This document shows, piece after piece, positions 25,886-36,981 of a stretch of DNA of 64,000 nucleotides. The position numbers were made by a program, and so were the translations under genes. The DNA is from Colius striatus (taxonomy: Eukaryota > Chordata > Aves > Coliiformes > Coliidae), in the NCBI RefSeq assembly GCF_028858725.1, contig NC_084781.1, positions 1,868,513 through 1,932,512 of the forward strand, given 5' to 3'. Positions within the stretch are counted from its first letter, which is position 1; every line of letters begins with the position of its first letter. The notes under the pieces are model-generated. The model made no database searches. It had not been told where the DNA came from and saw only the letters and a list, made by a program, of their open reading frames with translations.

Positions 25886-27052
25886 CAGCCACCTTCCCCC
25901 TGCTGCCCCCAAAAGTCACCTTGCAGCCTTCAAAAGCCTCCTTGCAGCCCCCAAAAGTCACTTTGCAGCCCCCAAAAGTCACCTTGCAGCCACCTTCCTG
26001 ATTGCAGCCCCTAGAAGTCATCTTGCAGCCCCCAAATCCTCCTTGCAGCCCCTAAAAGTCATCTTGCAGCCACCTTCCTGATTGCAGCCCCTAAAAGTCA
26101 CCTTGCAGCCCCCAAAAGCCTCCTTGCAGCTCCTAAAAGTCATCTTGCAGACACCTTCCTCCTTGCAGCCTCCAAAAGTCACCTTGCAGCCTCCAAAAGC
26201 CTCCTTGCAGCCCCTAAAAGTCATCTGGCAGCCACCTTCCTAATTGAAGCCCCTAAAAGCCTCCTTGCAGCCCCTAAAAGTCACCTTGCAGTCCCCAAAA
26301 GTCACCTTGCAGCCACCTTCCTAAGTGCAGCCCCTAAAAGCCTCCTTGCAGCCCCAAAAGTCACCTTACAGTCCCCAAAAGCCTCCTTGCAGCCCCCAAA
26401 AGTCATCTTGCAGCCACCTTCCTCCTTGGTGACCCTACAAGTCTCCTTGCAGCCCCCAAAAGTCACCTTGCAGCCCCCCAAAGCCATCTTGCAGACACCT
26501 TCCTCCTTGGTGACCTCAAAAGCCTTGGTGACCCTCAAAAGCCTCCCTGCTTCCCCCAAGAGCCTCCTTGCAGCCCCCAAAAGTCATCTTGCAGCCACCT
26601 TCCTAATTGCAGCCTCTAAAAGTCACCTTGCAGCCCCTAAAAGCCTCCTTGCAGCCTCCAAAAGTCACCTTGCAGTCTCCAAAAGTCACCTTGCAGCCAC
26701 CTTCCTCCCTGCTGCCCCCAAAAGTCACCTTGAAGCCCCCAAAAGTCACCTTGCAGCCCCCAAAAGCCTCCTTGCAGCTCCTAAAAGTCATCTTGCTGCC
26801 CCCAAAAGCCTCCTTGCAGCCCCTAAAAGTCACCTTGCAGCCCCTAAAAGCCTTCTTGCAGCCACTTTCCTCCCTGCAGCCCCCAAAAGTCACCTTGAAG
26901 CCCCCAAAAGTCACCTTGCAGCCCCCAAAAGCCTCCTTGCAGCTCCTAAAAGTCATCTTGCTGCCCCCAAAAGCCTCCTTGCAGCCCCTAAAAGTCACCT
27001 TGTAGCCCCTAAGTCACCCTGCAGCCACCTTCCTCCCTGCTGCCCCAAAAAC
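25886..27052 (+). repeat. 21-bp minisatellite, about 50 units, with higher-order structure
   Basis: The unit is close to CCCCCAAAAGTCACCTTGCAG with common variants (AAAAGCCTCC, CTAAAAGTCATC) and occasional GCAGCCACCTTCCTCC spacers. Near the 3' end a larger block of about 165 bp (roughly eight units, starting CTTCCTCCCTGCTGCCCCCA) is repeated (compare 26731 and 26896 for the rare TTGAAGC variant), so a higher-order expansion took place. A 7-residue periodic open frame of 246 codons runs through it, which I consider accidental. Confidence 0.95.
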
Positions 27053-27744
27053 CAGAGGTTATTTCCCCCCCAGAGCACCCAGATGAAAGGTGACCTTGGT
27101 TTTGAAGCTGGGACAGGGTTCATTTAATGCTTCATGGCTCTCTGCTGCTCTCAGTGGAGTTTTCACCCCCAAGTTTGGGGTTGGGGGTTTTTTTATCCCC
27201 CCTCTTGTCACTTCTGTGGTCACAAAATGCTTCTCCCATCAGCAGCTGATGTCTGGAATGGTTCCTCTGTGCCTCATTAACTCCTCCAAACACCCCAGGA
27301 CTGTCCCTGTAGCACACTCTAATTTGTTTTCCAGCTCTGGAGCACATTCCTTCCCCAGGTATGAAGGTCAGTGAAGGAGGAGAGATACAGCCTGTGATTA
27401 AGGAAGAAAACACAGGTGGTGTTGGTTGCCAGGTGAGAATTGCCACCTTTTGGTTTAGCTGAAAGACCCATGTTTGCCCCCAACAAGAAGGTTGAGGGGT
27501 GCACAGGGCTTGTTACACACTGAGGTGCAACCCTAAGCCACCCTCACCTTTCCTTCTCACCTGACAGGGATGCCAGGACAACCCTAAAGGAAAGATTGCT
27601 TCTAATACAACCTTCACTATCACTCAGCTGTGCAGGGAGGTGTTTTGCACCATATGGATCAGTGATCAGCTGGGATCCCTGGGTGGGATCCAGCCCTGGG
27701 GCTGGGGTGGACTCTGGGGGGGTTTATTTGTGGCCATGTCCATG

Positions 27745-27815
27745 GCTGACTCTAAGAGGACTAGAGGGGGGTGGATTAGATGATCTTTTGAGGTCCCTTC
27801 CAACCCTGAAGATGC
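27745..27815 (+). mobile_element. Short CR1 3' end
   Basis: GTGGATTAGATGATCTTTTG and AGGTCCCTTCCAACCC form the sense terminal part of a CR1 element. Confidence 0.7.
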
Positions 27816-28369
27816 CCTGGGTGATGTCTTAGGGGTGGTTTTGTCTTGTGTAACAGCAGCCTGATGTTTCCTTGGATGGTTATCACTCCAGTGACAATCT
27901 GAGGCAGGAAGGAGCTGGATCCTCCCAGGGGTAATTAATATCCACCATCAGCTTCTGAAGGAGCCCAGGCAACACCCCCACACCAAAGCAGCCAAATATC
28001 TTGGCAGCTCTCTTTTCCTCCAGCTAGAAAGACAAACCCTTCACCCAGAGCCCTGGCACAGCCCTCCAGCCACTCATTTCTGGGGCACAGACAGCACCTT
28101 CCCCCTGCCCCCCTTCACAGCCACCTTGGTGTGGGCTGCAGGACAAGCCCTTCCTATCCTTCCACCACCTCCTCTGGTGCCTGTTTGTGAGAGCCCATGG
28201 CTAAGAATAACAGCCCTAATTGCACTTTGCACTTCCCCCAGCATGCATCCACCTGCAGCTGATGGCAAAGCTGCAATGGGAGCAGACAAACCAGCAGCAC
28301 TGGGGATGGACCTTGAGGGAGAGGATGGCTGCAGTCAGAGCAGAAGGAAAGGGGTGGGGGGATGGAGCT

Positions 28370-28575
28370 CTTAGAATCATGGAATCCACTGGGATGGAAA
28401 AGAACTTGAAGGTGCTGGAGTCCCAGCCCTTCCCTCACCCTGGGGAGATGAGGATCCCCCAGCTCACTCCTGTCAGGGAGCTGCAGAGTGCTGCTGGCTG
28501 CCCTCAGCCTCCTCCAACACCCCCGTTCCCTCAGCCCCTCCCCAGCACTAACACAGCCCTGGAGCTGCAACCCCA
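28370..28575 (-). mobile_element. CR1 LINE 3' fragment, antisense, internally deleted
   Basis: Starts TTAGAATCATGGAATCCACT, goes through AAGAACTTGAAGGTGCTGGA, then jumps to CTGTCAGGGAGCTGCAGAGT and CTGGCTGCCCTCAGCCTCCT, skipping the usual middle section present in other copies. Confidence 0.75.
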
Positions 28576-29557
28576 ACACTGGGACCCTTCTTCTCCTCCT
28601 CACAGTTCCATTCATGTTTTTATCAATGGGGATGGTTTAAAAGGCTCAAACCCCCCTTTTCCTCACCCCTTTGGTGCACCTGCAGCTTGTTTCAGTGGCT
28701 GACTGGCCATTAACACAACCTGCTCTTCTCATGGGGATGTCTCTCTTTGCTGGCCCTTGAAACTTGGTGGAGAGAAGCTGCTTCCAGCTTCTGAGCAGAT
28801 CATTTTCAGCTGGGCCTCGTTTTCTCCCCTCTCTCCCCTGCTGCTGCCCTCCCAGCTTGCATTTGCCCCCTTTCTCCAAGGAATTAAGCAGCTTAAGAAC
28901 TGGCTCTTGGTGTTGAGCTGGGAGAAACTGAGCCTCAAAGAGCTTCCCTTGTAGTGCTGCTGCTGTTTTCCAGCCATAAAAAGGTATGTTTTTTCTTGCT
29001 GGAGTGTTTTTAGGGGTAGATCTGTGAGGAAAAGCCTCCATAGGGGTTGCATTTCTCCCTGTGCTTGGGTTTAAGTGTGGTAGCAACAGCCTGGGGAAGC
29101 CCTGGGGGGCTTCTGTGATGCTTCTGTGTGCTCAGCACCTCGAAGCAATGGGTGTCCTTATTCTCCTTCCTCCTTCTTGCTGTTGCTGTGGAGATAATGG
29201 GTATAGGAATGCTTCTGGCTATGGCTTGGTGGCTTTTATGGCTGGAGAGCAGCCCATGGCCCTGGGAGGTGTTGGCTCCCTGCTGTTCCAGCCTTAGGGC
29301 TTCCCTGGCTCACGTGTGTGGCTCCTGGCAGGGCTGCCCATGCCTTGTCTTCTGACCTTGCTTGGGGTTTGTTTTGGTTGCAGGAGTTATGTGTTGCAAG
29401 CTGGAGAAGTGCTGGGTTGGGAAGGGGGTTGGGAAGAGGTCCTCAGGTGGTGAGAAGCTGGAGTGCTGCTGAGGGTTTCATGCTTTGGAGGGGGGGAGGA
29501 TGCTGGAGTGGCCTCTGGTATCTCCTAAACAAATCATCAGGGCTCCACTGAAAACTC

Positions 29558-29773
29558 AGACCAAGAGGAAACAGGCTCCAGGGGAACTGAGGGAGAAATG
29601 GACCCCTGAGAGGGGTGTCAGCCCTGTGCCAGGCTGCCCAGGGAGCTGGGGCAGTGCCCAGCCCTGCAGGGATCCCAAAGCCACACAGATGAGGTGCTGA
29701 GGGCTGTGGGGTGGTGCTGGGCTGGGACTGCAGCAGCTTCAAGCTCTTTTCCACCCCAAACCATTCTGTGAGT
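29558..29773 (+). mobile_element. CR1 LINE 3' fragment
   Basis: Sense copy from GACCAAGAGGAAACAGGCTC through GAGAGGGGTGTCAGCCCTGT and CAGCCCTGCAGGGATCCC to CCACCCCAAACCATTCTGTG. Confidence 0.8.
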
Positions 29774-31129
29774 GGAAACAGGCTGCTGTGCCCTGCCAAC
29801 CATCTTCTGGGGGACAAGAGAGCTGTCACCCCCCTCCCCTTGGCTGCTGTGGGCTGGGAGATGGAGCTCAGAGGGGCTCTGCTCTGCTCTGAGAGCTGCT
29901 GGCTCAAACCCTCCTGGAAGAGTGATGGGTGTACCTGGCAGCCCAGCCCAGGGCAGCAGACCCTGCTCACCTCAGGCCACCCTGCAGCCTTTGTCTCTCC
30001 TTGCCTCCCTCAGCCATCCAACCCCCCAGCAGTACCTGCCTGCATGTGGCTGCAATGGCAATGGCAGCTGCCTGCTCAGCCTGGGGTTTGTGGCAAAGCC
30101 TGGGGAGGCTTTCCTGTTGGGGTGCTTGTTTTTCCCCTCCCCCCTTTGCTCCCAGCAGCCAGGAGGTGTCCCAGGTTGTGAAAGCAGTTGACTCAGCCTT
30201 GCTTTGAAGTGACTGGCAGGATGTTGGGCACTAAACATCCCGTCTGAGGGGCCACCTCCCTGCCCTGGCTTCTCCCTTTATCTGCCTCTTCTGCTTGGTA
30301 ACTGCTCCTTGGCTGCCACAGCTGGAGAAGGGAGAAGGACAGGCAGGAGCTACAGGTAAAACTCTTCTTGTTAGAGAGAGATGGGGTGGATGTGGCTGCT
30401 GGAGCTTGGCAGGAAGGGACATGGGGACAGTCCATGGCTGCAAGGCAGAGGTTTGGTGTGATGATGCTGGAAGTGGTCCTGATGGAGACAGGCTCCCAAG
30501 AATCGTGGGCAGTGGCCAGCTTTTTGTGCCTTTGGCTCTTTCTTTTTGGGTTACCAGCTTTGGGATGTGTGCTTTGCAGGAGAGGACTTCCCCCCCTCTC
30601 CCTCCCTGAGCTTGCCCTCTGCATCCAGGCTGCCTGTGCCAGGGTGCTGCTTGCCAGGCTGATGGTTGCACCCTTGGGTGTCACATGCATGTGGCACCAT
30701 CAATCCCCCATCATGTCAGCCAGAGCAGCTTCCAACCTGGGGCCAAAAGCATTGGTGGTGAGCCTGGAAACTGAGCAGAAGTGTTGTCCTGGGTGAGTGG
30801 AGCCCAGGGAGGCTGCACAGAGCCAGAGGCAGGCACTGCAAGCAGAGCAGGCAGCTCCCATATGGGTATTAAGCAAGAGCATCACAGCCAGGGCAGCTGA
30901 GGAGGGAGAAGGGCAGCTCAGGTAATAACTGCTGACTGCAGCCCTGTTTCAGGTCCTCTGACAGGGAAAATAAGCTGTGTGTGTCTCCTCAAGCAGAGCT
31001 CCCTTCCCTGGCTGCTGCTCACCCTGAGGCTTCAGCAGCTTTGTGGTGAGTGATTACTGGAGTTTGGGGGCTGGGGGAAGGTGGTGGGTGAGAAGTATCA
31101 GGTTTGGACTCAGGGGGCTGGCTGAGGGA

Positions 31130-31530
31130 CCACCAGGATCATACAGAGTGGTGGGGGTTGGAAATGCCCTGCAGAGCTCATCCAGCTGCTACAGCAGGTT
31201 CCCCTTGATCAGGGGACACAGGGATGTGTCCAGGTGGGTTTGGGAACCTCCTGAGGAGCCTCCTGCCCCTCCCTGGGCAGCCTGGGCCAGGGCTTCCTCA
31301 CCAAAGGGGTTCAGATGGAACTTTTAGTGTTCCAGCTGATGTCCATCCTCCCTTGTCCTGTTGCTGGGGACAACAGAAGTGTCACCCCATCCTGACACCC
31401 ACCCTTCAGGGATTTATCAGCATTGATAGGTTCCCCCCTCAGCCTTCTCTTCTCCAGGCTGAAGAGCCCCAGGTCCTGCAGCCCTCCCTAAATGCTGGGG
31501 TGTTGGTTGTGTTTCTGCAGCTCCAAGACA
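31130..31530 (-). mobile_element. CR1 LINE 3' fragment of a second subfamily, antisense
   Basis: Contains GGTGGGGGTTGGAAATGCCC, CTGCTACAGCAGGTTCCCCT, GTGTCCAGGTGGGTTTGGGA and CAGCCTTCTCTTCTCCAGGC. It matches the copy at 57424-57900 much better than the majority type in this window. Confidence 0.8.
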
Positions 31531-31852
31531 GGAGCTGTGCAAGTGGAGTGTTGCTTGGAGACATGTTCAGTTTCTCCATGAAACAGCTGCTGTTTTGCAG
31601 TGGGTTGCTGGGAACAAGCTTCTGTTTGACCAAAGGATGGGTTTGGGACAGGTCTAATCATTGAGAGCTGCTCCTGAGACATGTGGTGGCTGCTGAAGTG
31701 TTGTGTCCAGCTGGTGGGTAGCAAAGGGAGTGTGTGCCTGGGAGAGAAAGCCTTGCAGGATCAGGCTGCTGAGAGCTTCTGCAAAGCAAAAAGCTCCTTG
31801 GCACAAAAAGGAACCTCAAGTGTGAGGCTACTGCTGGGGAGCAGGAGATGCC

Positions 31853-31976
31853 AGGGACAAGTGTGGAGCATGGTCTGGGTAGGAGATGCCAGGGACAAGT
31901 GTGGAGCATGGTCTGGGTAGGAGATGCCAGGGACAAGTGTGGAGCATGGTCTGGGTAGGAGATGCCAGGGACAAGT
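31853..31976 (+). repeat. 38-bp tandem repeat, about 3.3 copies
   Basis: AGGAGATGCCAGGGACAAGT plus GTGGAGCATGGTCTGGGT is repeated with almost no changes, so the expansion is recent. Confidence 0.9.
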
Positions 31977-33209
31977 CTGAAACCAGAGTGGTTTGAGGGC
32001 TGCTGGTAAGGGATGGGGTTGCTCAGTGGATGTGGGGTGATGAATCCCTGACTCCAGCTTCAGGGTGGTGTTGCCTTGCTTTACAGTGATACAACTTGGT
32101 TCCATGTCATGCAATCCTGTGCTTTAAGAGCACGTGTTCTTAGTCACTTGAGCACGAGGGTTGGCTGCACCAGGGGTGAGATGTGCCCTGGGCTGGGGTG
32201 TCCAGGCTATAATCAGGAAAGATATGGGCCATGAACCATCTCACCCTATTGCAGGCACCCAAAATAGGGCAGGAAGCCATCCCTGCTGCCTGAACCTGCT
32301 CCTGGGATGGGGTGTTTCTCATCTCTCTGAAAGGCTGTTGAGTCATTTCCCTCCTTGAACAGGGTGTAAACAGCTCCAGGCCTTCCCCAAGTGTCCCAGA
32401 GATGCAGTGGGGGATGATACCTCTACACCCAACACCCTTCTTTGTGAGGATGCCCAGCCAGTTTGACCAACTACCAGCTCTTGCAGCCAAAACCCAGCTG
32501 GGAATGTCCTGCAGAGCTCTTCCCTCACCTGAGGGCACTTGCCACACCACATCCTACCCTTTGCAGAGTGGGAGGAAGGTGCTGGGGTTGTTCCTCCAGC
32601 CTCTGCAATTCACTCTGGTATTTATAAACACAGCAGGGCTGTGATTTGTGAGGCAAGGGCCAGTGTGGTGGCTTTCAGGGTGAGTAATGCCCTCCCTCTC
32701 CCATGCACAGCTGAGCTGCAGGCAAGGGCCAGGGAACATGTGAGGAGGGAAAGAGGGAGATGAGCTGAGGTGTAGGGGGAAGGAGAGAGGAAAGGAGACC
32801 ATCCCAAGGTAATATCAAAAGCTCCCTGCCCTCAGCACTCAGATCTTGCTGCTCTGGGTTTGTTCTCTCACTACTTTTGAGTATGGGCTTCAAGATTGAG
32901 CAAGGCAGAGCTTTGCCCACGGAGCTCTGGCTCCTTCTGGGTGTCACTGGTCAGTCTGAAGGCAGTTCTCATGCCTTTAGTCTTGGAGCTCTTCCTATTG
33001 AAGGTGAAATCTCTTTGTGTTCACAGTGCTGGTGTGTGTGGCACAGGCAGGAGGGAAATGCCAGTGGTTCCTGGGTCAGGTTCTCCAGCCAAGCTGGGGG
33101 TGGCTGGAGCTGCTGGATTCACACCCAGCTCCTTTGCTGAGGAAATAATTGTCATCTTGCTTTTGATTAGCAAAAAACACCCCACACTTTGTTATGGTTC
33201 CTCTTCTAA

Positions 33210-33490
33210 TAACATGTAGCTGGAGTCTCAGCCCTCCCCCAGCCCAGCCCAGCACCACCCCATGGCCTCAGCACCTCAGCTCCGGGGCTTTGGGATCCCT
33301 CCAGGGCTGGGCACTGCCCCAGCTCCCTGGGCAGCCTGGCACAGGGCTGACACCCCTCTCAGGGAAACAGTTCTGCTTCATCTCCCCCTGGGGCAACTTG
33401 AGCCTGTTTCCTCTTGTCCTGTCACTCTCCTGGGGACAAGAGGCTGAGCCCCAACCTCACTCCAGCCCTGTCAGGTGGCTGCAGAGTGCC
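33210..33490 (-). mobile_element. CR1 LINE 3' fragment ending at the first coding exon of the TMEM45-like gene
   Basis: Antisense copy from TAGCTGGAGTCTCAGCCCTC through TTTGGGATCCCTCCAGGGCT and CTGACACCCCTCTCAGGGAA to CCTGTCAGGTGGCTGCAGAGTG. The recognisable CR1 match stops about 17 bases before the splice acceptor at 33507. Confidence 0.8.
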
Positions 33491-33525
33491 TGTGCCTGTC
33501 CTTGCAGGTCCAACGAGCCAGCCTG

Positions 33526-33706
33526 ATGCCAACAAGCTTCCTGGGCAGTGCCCTCAGGGGCACCTTCTTCTTCCTTTTTGGCCTCTGGTGGTCTGTGAGA
33601 TACCCCCTGAAGTACCTCAGGAGGAAGGCTGAGGCTCAGCCCAGCAATGGGGTTCAGCGTGTGGAAGTCTTCGAAGGGACAGTCAAAGCTTTCTTTGCTC
33701 TTGCAG
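33526..33706 (+). CDS. TMEM45-like coding exon 1
   Basis: The exon starts at 33508 after the acceptor GTCCTTGCAG. It has an 18-base 5' UTR, the same length as in TMEM45B and with partial sequence similarity. Codes for [12 protein letters not shown] and the first membrane segment. Donor GTAAGT. Confidence 0.92.
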
Positions 33707-36579
33707 GTAAGTGATGATGATGATGATGAATCTCTGCTGGCAGGAGACTGGTGCTGGTTGGTGTGGAAGGGCTCTGGGGACTGTGGCACACTGCCTTGCT
33801 GCCATTCCTCTGGGCAAACCATCACCTTTGGGGAGGTTTCTGTGAGCTTGTCCCTGTTTAAAAGGCCAAAACCTGACCTCTCCGCTCTCTGCCCAGGGAT
33901 ACTGGCTGAGCAGTTCATTCCCACTGGTCCCCACCTGCAGCTGTACAGCCCCAAGAGCCACAGCTGGACAGACCTCACCCACTGGCACTACACCACCATC
34001 TACCTCTTCTTCCTCATCTCTGGCATCGTGGACATAGTCTCCCAGTCCTCGCTCAGGCTGCCGCAGGGTTTGGATCGGCTCTCGCTCGCCCTGGCTCTGG
34101 CCATCGAAGGTCAGTGCCTGGGAAAGGGCTCTGGGTTTGGGGAGGGAGAGGCAGAGGGGGAAAAGTGCTGGGAAAGGCCACCCATGTGCAGCAGCCTCGA
34201 ATCCAGGGGCTGGTGTGAGGCTGGTGAGGCGCTGGGTGAGCAGAGGGAGCTGGAGGGTGTGTGGCTGTGTGATGGGACACTGGGGCCTGGGAAGGACACT
34301 TGATTTGGGAAGAACTGTATCCCTCAGAGGGGTGTCAGCCCTGTGCCAGGCTGCCCAGGGAAGTGGCTGAGTCCCATCTCTGGAGGGATTCCAAAGCCAT
34401 CACTCTGCAACTCCCTGACAGGAGGCTGTGGGGAGGTGGGGGTCAAGCTCTGCTCCCAAGTGACAGGGCAAGTGGAAATGGGCTCAAGTTGCCCCAGGGG
34501 AGGTTGAGGCTGGAGCTGAGGCAGAACTGTTTCCCTGAGAGGGGTGTCAGCCCTGTGCCAGGCTGCCCAGGGAGCTGGGGGAGTGCCCAGCCCTGGAGGG
34601 ATCCCAAAGCCCTGCAGCTGAGGGCCAGGGGTAGTGCTGGGCTGGGCAGAGTGAAGTCAGGGCTGGGACTCCAGGAGCTTCAAGCTCTTTTCCCAACCCA
34701 AATGGTTGTGTGATCACTGTGCTGCTCCTGCCCAGCCCTTCAGCCCTGGCTGAGATCCCCTGGTTGGCTTTTCCCCCCAGGCAGACCATGGCAAGACCTG
34801 GAGCAATAGCTTCAGCTTTCAGGTGTTCTCTTTCCAAATCACTCCCACAATCCCAGAGCCTCTTTTGCTTTGCCTAATGCTCTGGGAATCTTGGCAGGTT
34901 TGCTCCTCTGTTGCCATGACTACAGTGATGCTGCACTGGACCAACACCTCCATGCCCTGCTGGCCATGGCCATTTTTGCTGGAGCCCTCTGTGCCCTCCT
35001 AGAGGTGTTCATCCGAGATCACATCATCCTGGAGACCTTCAGGACCAGCTCCTTCCTTCTGCAGGGCTCCTGGCTCTGGCAGGTCAGTGGGTAGTCAATG
35101 CTTTCCTCCTTAGGAAAGCAGGAGGAGGAGGGGAGGGACTGCTCTGCCCTTTGGGTTAAACTTGGAGGCTGGTTGGAGTATCTTAAGAGGAGAAAATGAG
35201 GCTTAGTGGCAGAACTGGCATGGGGGAGGTACACAGGTGTGAGGTGTGGCCATGGGCAAAGCTGCATTAGACCCCCACAAGGGTGGGAAACCACCAGCAC
35301 GAGGGTTTAGTTGGTTTTATTTAGCTCCAGGTTCTTCCTCTCTCATTCCCAAGTAACTGGAAGGAGTTGGCAGCCCCTCCTGGGTGAAATGCAGAAGCCT
35401 GGCAGCAGAGCCTTGGGGTTGTGCTTCTCTAGGGGTGCTGGGCTGTGCCTTGAGCCCTGAGGCTTGTCTGCAGAGCAACCCTCAAATGCTCCCCTGAGCC
35501 AGTCTGGGGCCAGGACTGTGCTTGAGAGGCTGCTGAGGGCAGTGGCCAAAGTGTTCCTTGGCAATATTGTACTGATGCCTACTCTCTCTTCTGGCTCTGA
35601 CCAGATTGGGTTTGTGCTGTCCTCACCCTGGGGAGGAGCAGGCTGGGATCAGACTGACCACAGCAACTACACCTTCCTCACCATGTGCTTCTGCTGGCAC
35701 TATGCAGGGGCTCTCGCTGTCCTGGCAGCAAACTCAGCTGCATCTCGCTGGTGAGTGGGGCAGAGGGGTCCTGGGGGTGGTCCTGGCATTGGAGCATGAG
35801 CTGGGGGGGAGCAACAGCAATGCCTGGACCCAGTGCTACCCTGGGGACTCCAGTCAGCAGTGTATTGTAGGATAAGTAGTGTCTGTGCAGGTCAGACCTC
35901 AAGCTCAGTGTTGGGCCCCCTTCAAGAAGGACATGGAGAGGCTGGAGTGTAGCCAGAGCTGGGGAAGGGGCTGGAGCACAATGGGGAGCAGCTGAGGGAG
36001 CTGGGGGTGTGCAGCCTGGAGAAGGGGAGGCTGAGGGGAGACAGGAGCACTCTCTGCAGCTCCCTGCCAGGAGGCTGTGGTGAAATGGGGGTCAGGCTCT
36101 TCTCCTGAGTGACAGGTCAAGAGGAAACGGGCTCAGGTTGCCCCAGGGGAGGTTGGACAGGACAAGGGGAAATGGGCTCAGGTTGCCCCAGGGGAGGTTG
36201 AGGTTGGAGCTGAGGCAGAACTGTTTCCCTGAGAGGGGTGTCAGCCCTGTGCCAGGCTGCCCAGGGAGCTGGGGCAGTGCCCAGCCCTGGAGGGATCCCA
36301 AAGCCCTGGAGCTGAGGTGCTGAGGGCTGTGGGTCAGTGCTGGGCTTGGAAGAGTAAAGTCAGAGCTTGCACTCCAGGAGCTTCATGCTTTTTGCTAACC
36401 CAACTGATGCTATGAAGTAGCTGAGTGGTGTCACTGCCTCCCTTTGCAGCTGCAATGAATCCTGCCAGCTGAAATTTGGGGACATTGACGTGGAGCTGGA
36501 CTGTGGCATGTGCATCCGCAGGGGCCCACGCAGCTCCAGCGGTGCCCTGCTGCCAGAGAGCCCCTCAGATGACAAATGA
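33526..36579 (+). CDS. TMEM45-like tandem paralogue of TMEM45B (5 coding exons, 284 aa)
   Basis: Coding exons are 33526-33706, 33897-34109, 34898-35082, 35605-35750 and 36450-36579 (855 bases with stop). Exons 2-4 have exactly the same lengths as in TMEM45B (213, 185, 146) and all intron phases agree, so this is a tandem duplicate. It keeps the family core: [54 protein letters not shown] and [11 protein letters not shown]. In exon 3, 32 of 62 residues match TMEM45B, so the duplication is old. The tail differs: after CCNESC it reads [17 protein letters not shown] and ends SPSDDK, without the SGSDEE end of TMEM45B. Its several cysteines near the membrane could be lipid-modified (inference). It is probably a multi-pass membrane protein; function unknown. 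The start is the first ATG, again 18 bases after the acceptor. Confidence 0.92.
33897..34109 (+). CDS. TMEM45-like coding exon 2
   Basis: 213 bases, acceptor CTCTGCCCAG, donor GTCAGT. Contains [15 protein letters not shown] and [14 protein letters not shown]. Confidence 0.92.
34308..34720 (+). mobile_element. Two CR1 fragments in TMEM45-like intron 2
   Basis: A short CR1 tail piece (34308-34397, with CCCTCAGAGGGGTGTCAGCC) is followed without a gap by a longer copy starting at CACTCTGCAACTCCCTGACA and ending CCCAACCCAAATGGTTGTGTG. The order of CR1 segments is interrupted, so one copy was placed next to or into the other. Confidence 0.75.
34898..35082 (+). CDS. TMEM45-like coding exon 3
   Basis: 185 bases, acceptor ATCTTGGCAG, donor GTCAGT. 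Contains [17 protein letters not shown] and [12 protein letters not shown]. Confidence 0.92.
35605..35750 (+). CDS. TMEM45-like coding exon 4
   Basis: 146 bases, acceptor CTCTGACCAG, donor GTGAGT. Contains [18 protein letters not shown] and the last membrane segment. Confidence 0.92.
35885..36417 (+). mobile_element. CR1 LINE 3' fragment with an internal 45-bp duplication, TMEM45-like intron 4
   Basis: Sense copy from TGTGCAGGTCAGACCTCAAG through CAAGAAGGACATGGAGAGGC and GCAGCCTGGAGAAGGGGAGG to TTGCTAACCCAACTGATGC. Positions 36111-36155 and 36156-36200 are a direct duplication of the GACAGG..GGGGAGGTTG section. The element ends about 33 bases before the exon 5 acceptor. Confidence 0.85.
36450..36579 (+). 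CDS. TMEM45-like coding exon 5, divergent tail
   Basis: 130 bases with TGA, acceptor CTCCCTTTGCAG. The tail has no resemblance to that of TMEM45B after the first residues and contains four cysteines (CCNESC, DCGMC) counting those after the junction. Confidence 0.9.
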
Positions 36580-36975
36580 AGGCATGGACACATCTTCCCC
36601 TCCCCACCCTGTGGCTTTAGAGCTCTGGAAATGAGGGCTTTTTTGTTCATTAGTCTTGCCAATCTACCCCCAACAGTTGATGGTGGAGCATCAGAAGTGA
36701 GAGGCAGGAGTGAGCACAGCAGGAGCTGCAAAGCCCTTCCTGGGCATGGCTTTGGCAGGAGCAAACCAGGCTCAGCTGGGAGGGACCTTCTCACTTCTTT
36801 CTGGACTGGGAAGCACCAGGACTGGTTTGCTGGTGGAGTCCAACTGGTGTGTGGCCCATTTGGGCTGATTTCAACAGTGTTCAAAGCTCCTAAGGGCTGT
36901 CCCTCACTCTGGTGGTGATGGAGAGGGGGGTTTTTTTGTCCCAAGCCTGATGTGCACCCAGTCTGTGAGATCACC

Positions 36976-36981
36976 AATAAA
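36976..36981 (+). promoter_or_regulatory. TMEM45-like polyadenylation signal
   Basis: AATAAA in TCACCAATAAAACACC, about 400 bases after the stop, gives a short 3' UTR. It is 3.2 kb from the convergent APLP2 signal. Confidence 0.8.

Larger units (their letters stand above)
27053..33209. other. Intergenic region upstream of the TMEM45-like gene
   Basis: No coding exon is supported. CR1 pieces lie at 27745-27815, 28370-28575, 29558-29773 and 31130-31530, and a 38-bp repeat at 31853-31976. A non-coding first exon of the TMEM45-like gene should lie somewhere here. Possible donors include CTACAG before GTAAAAC at 30355 and TTTGTG before GTGAGTG near 31044, but I cannot choose between them. Confidence 0.4.

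Noticed and set aside
26387-27127. 246-codon plus-strand frame with heptad PPKVTLQ-like repeats
   Set aside because: By-product of the 21-bp minisatellite; equally long frames exist on the other strand.
33647-34303. 218-codon frame read as a single-exon protein
   Set aside because: Reads through the TMEM45-like intron 1 and exon 2; only 33897-34109 is coding, as shown by the match to TMEM45B and the splice sites.
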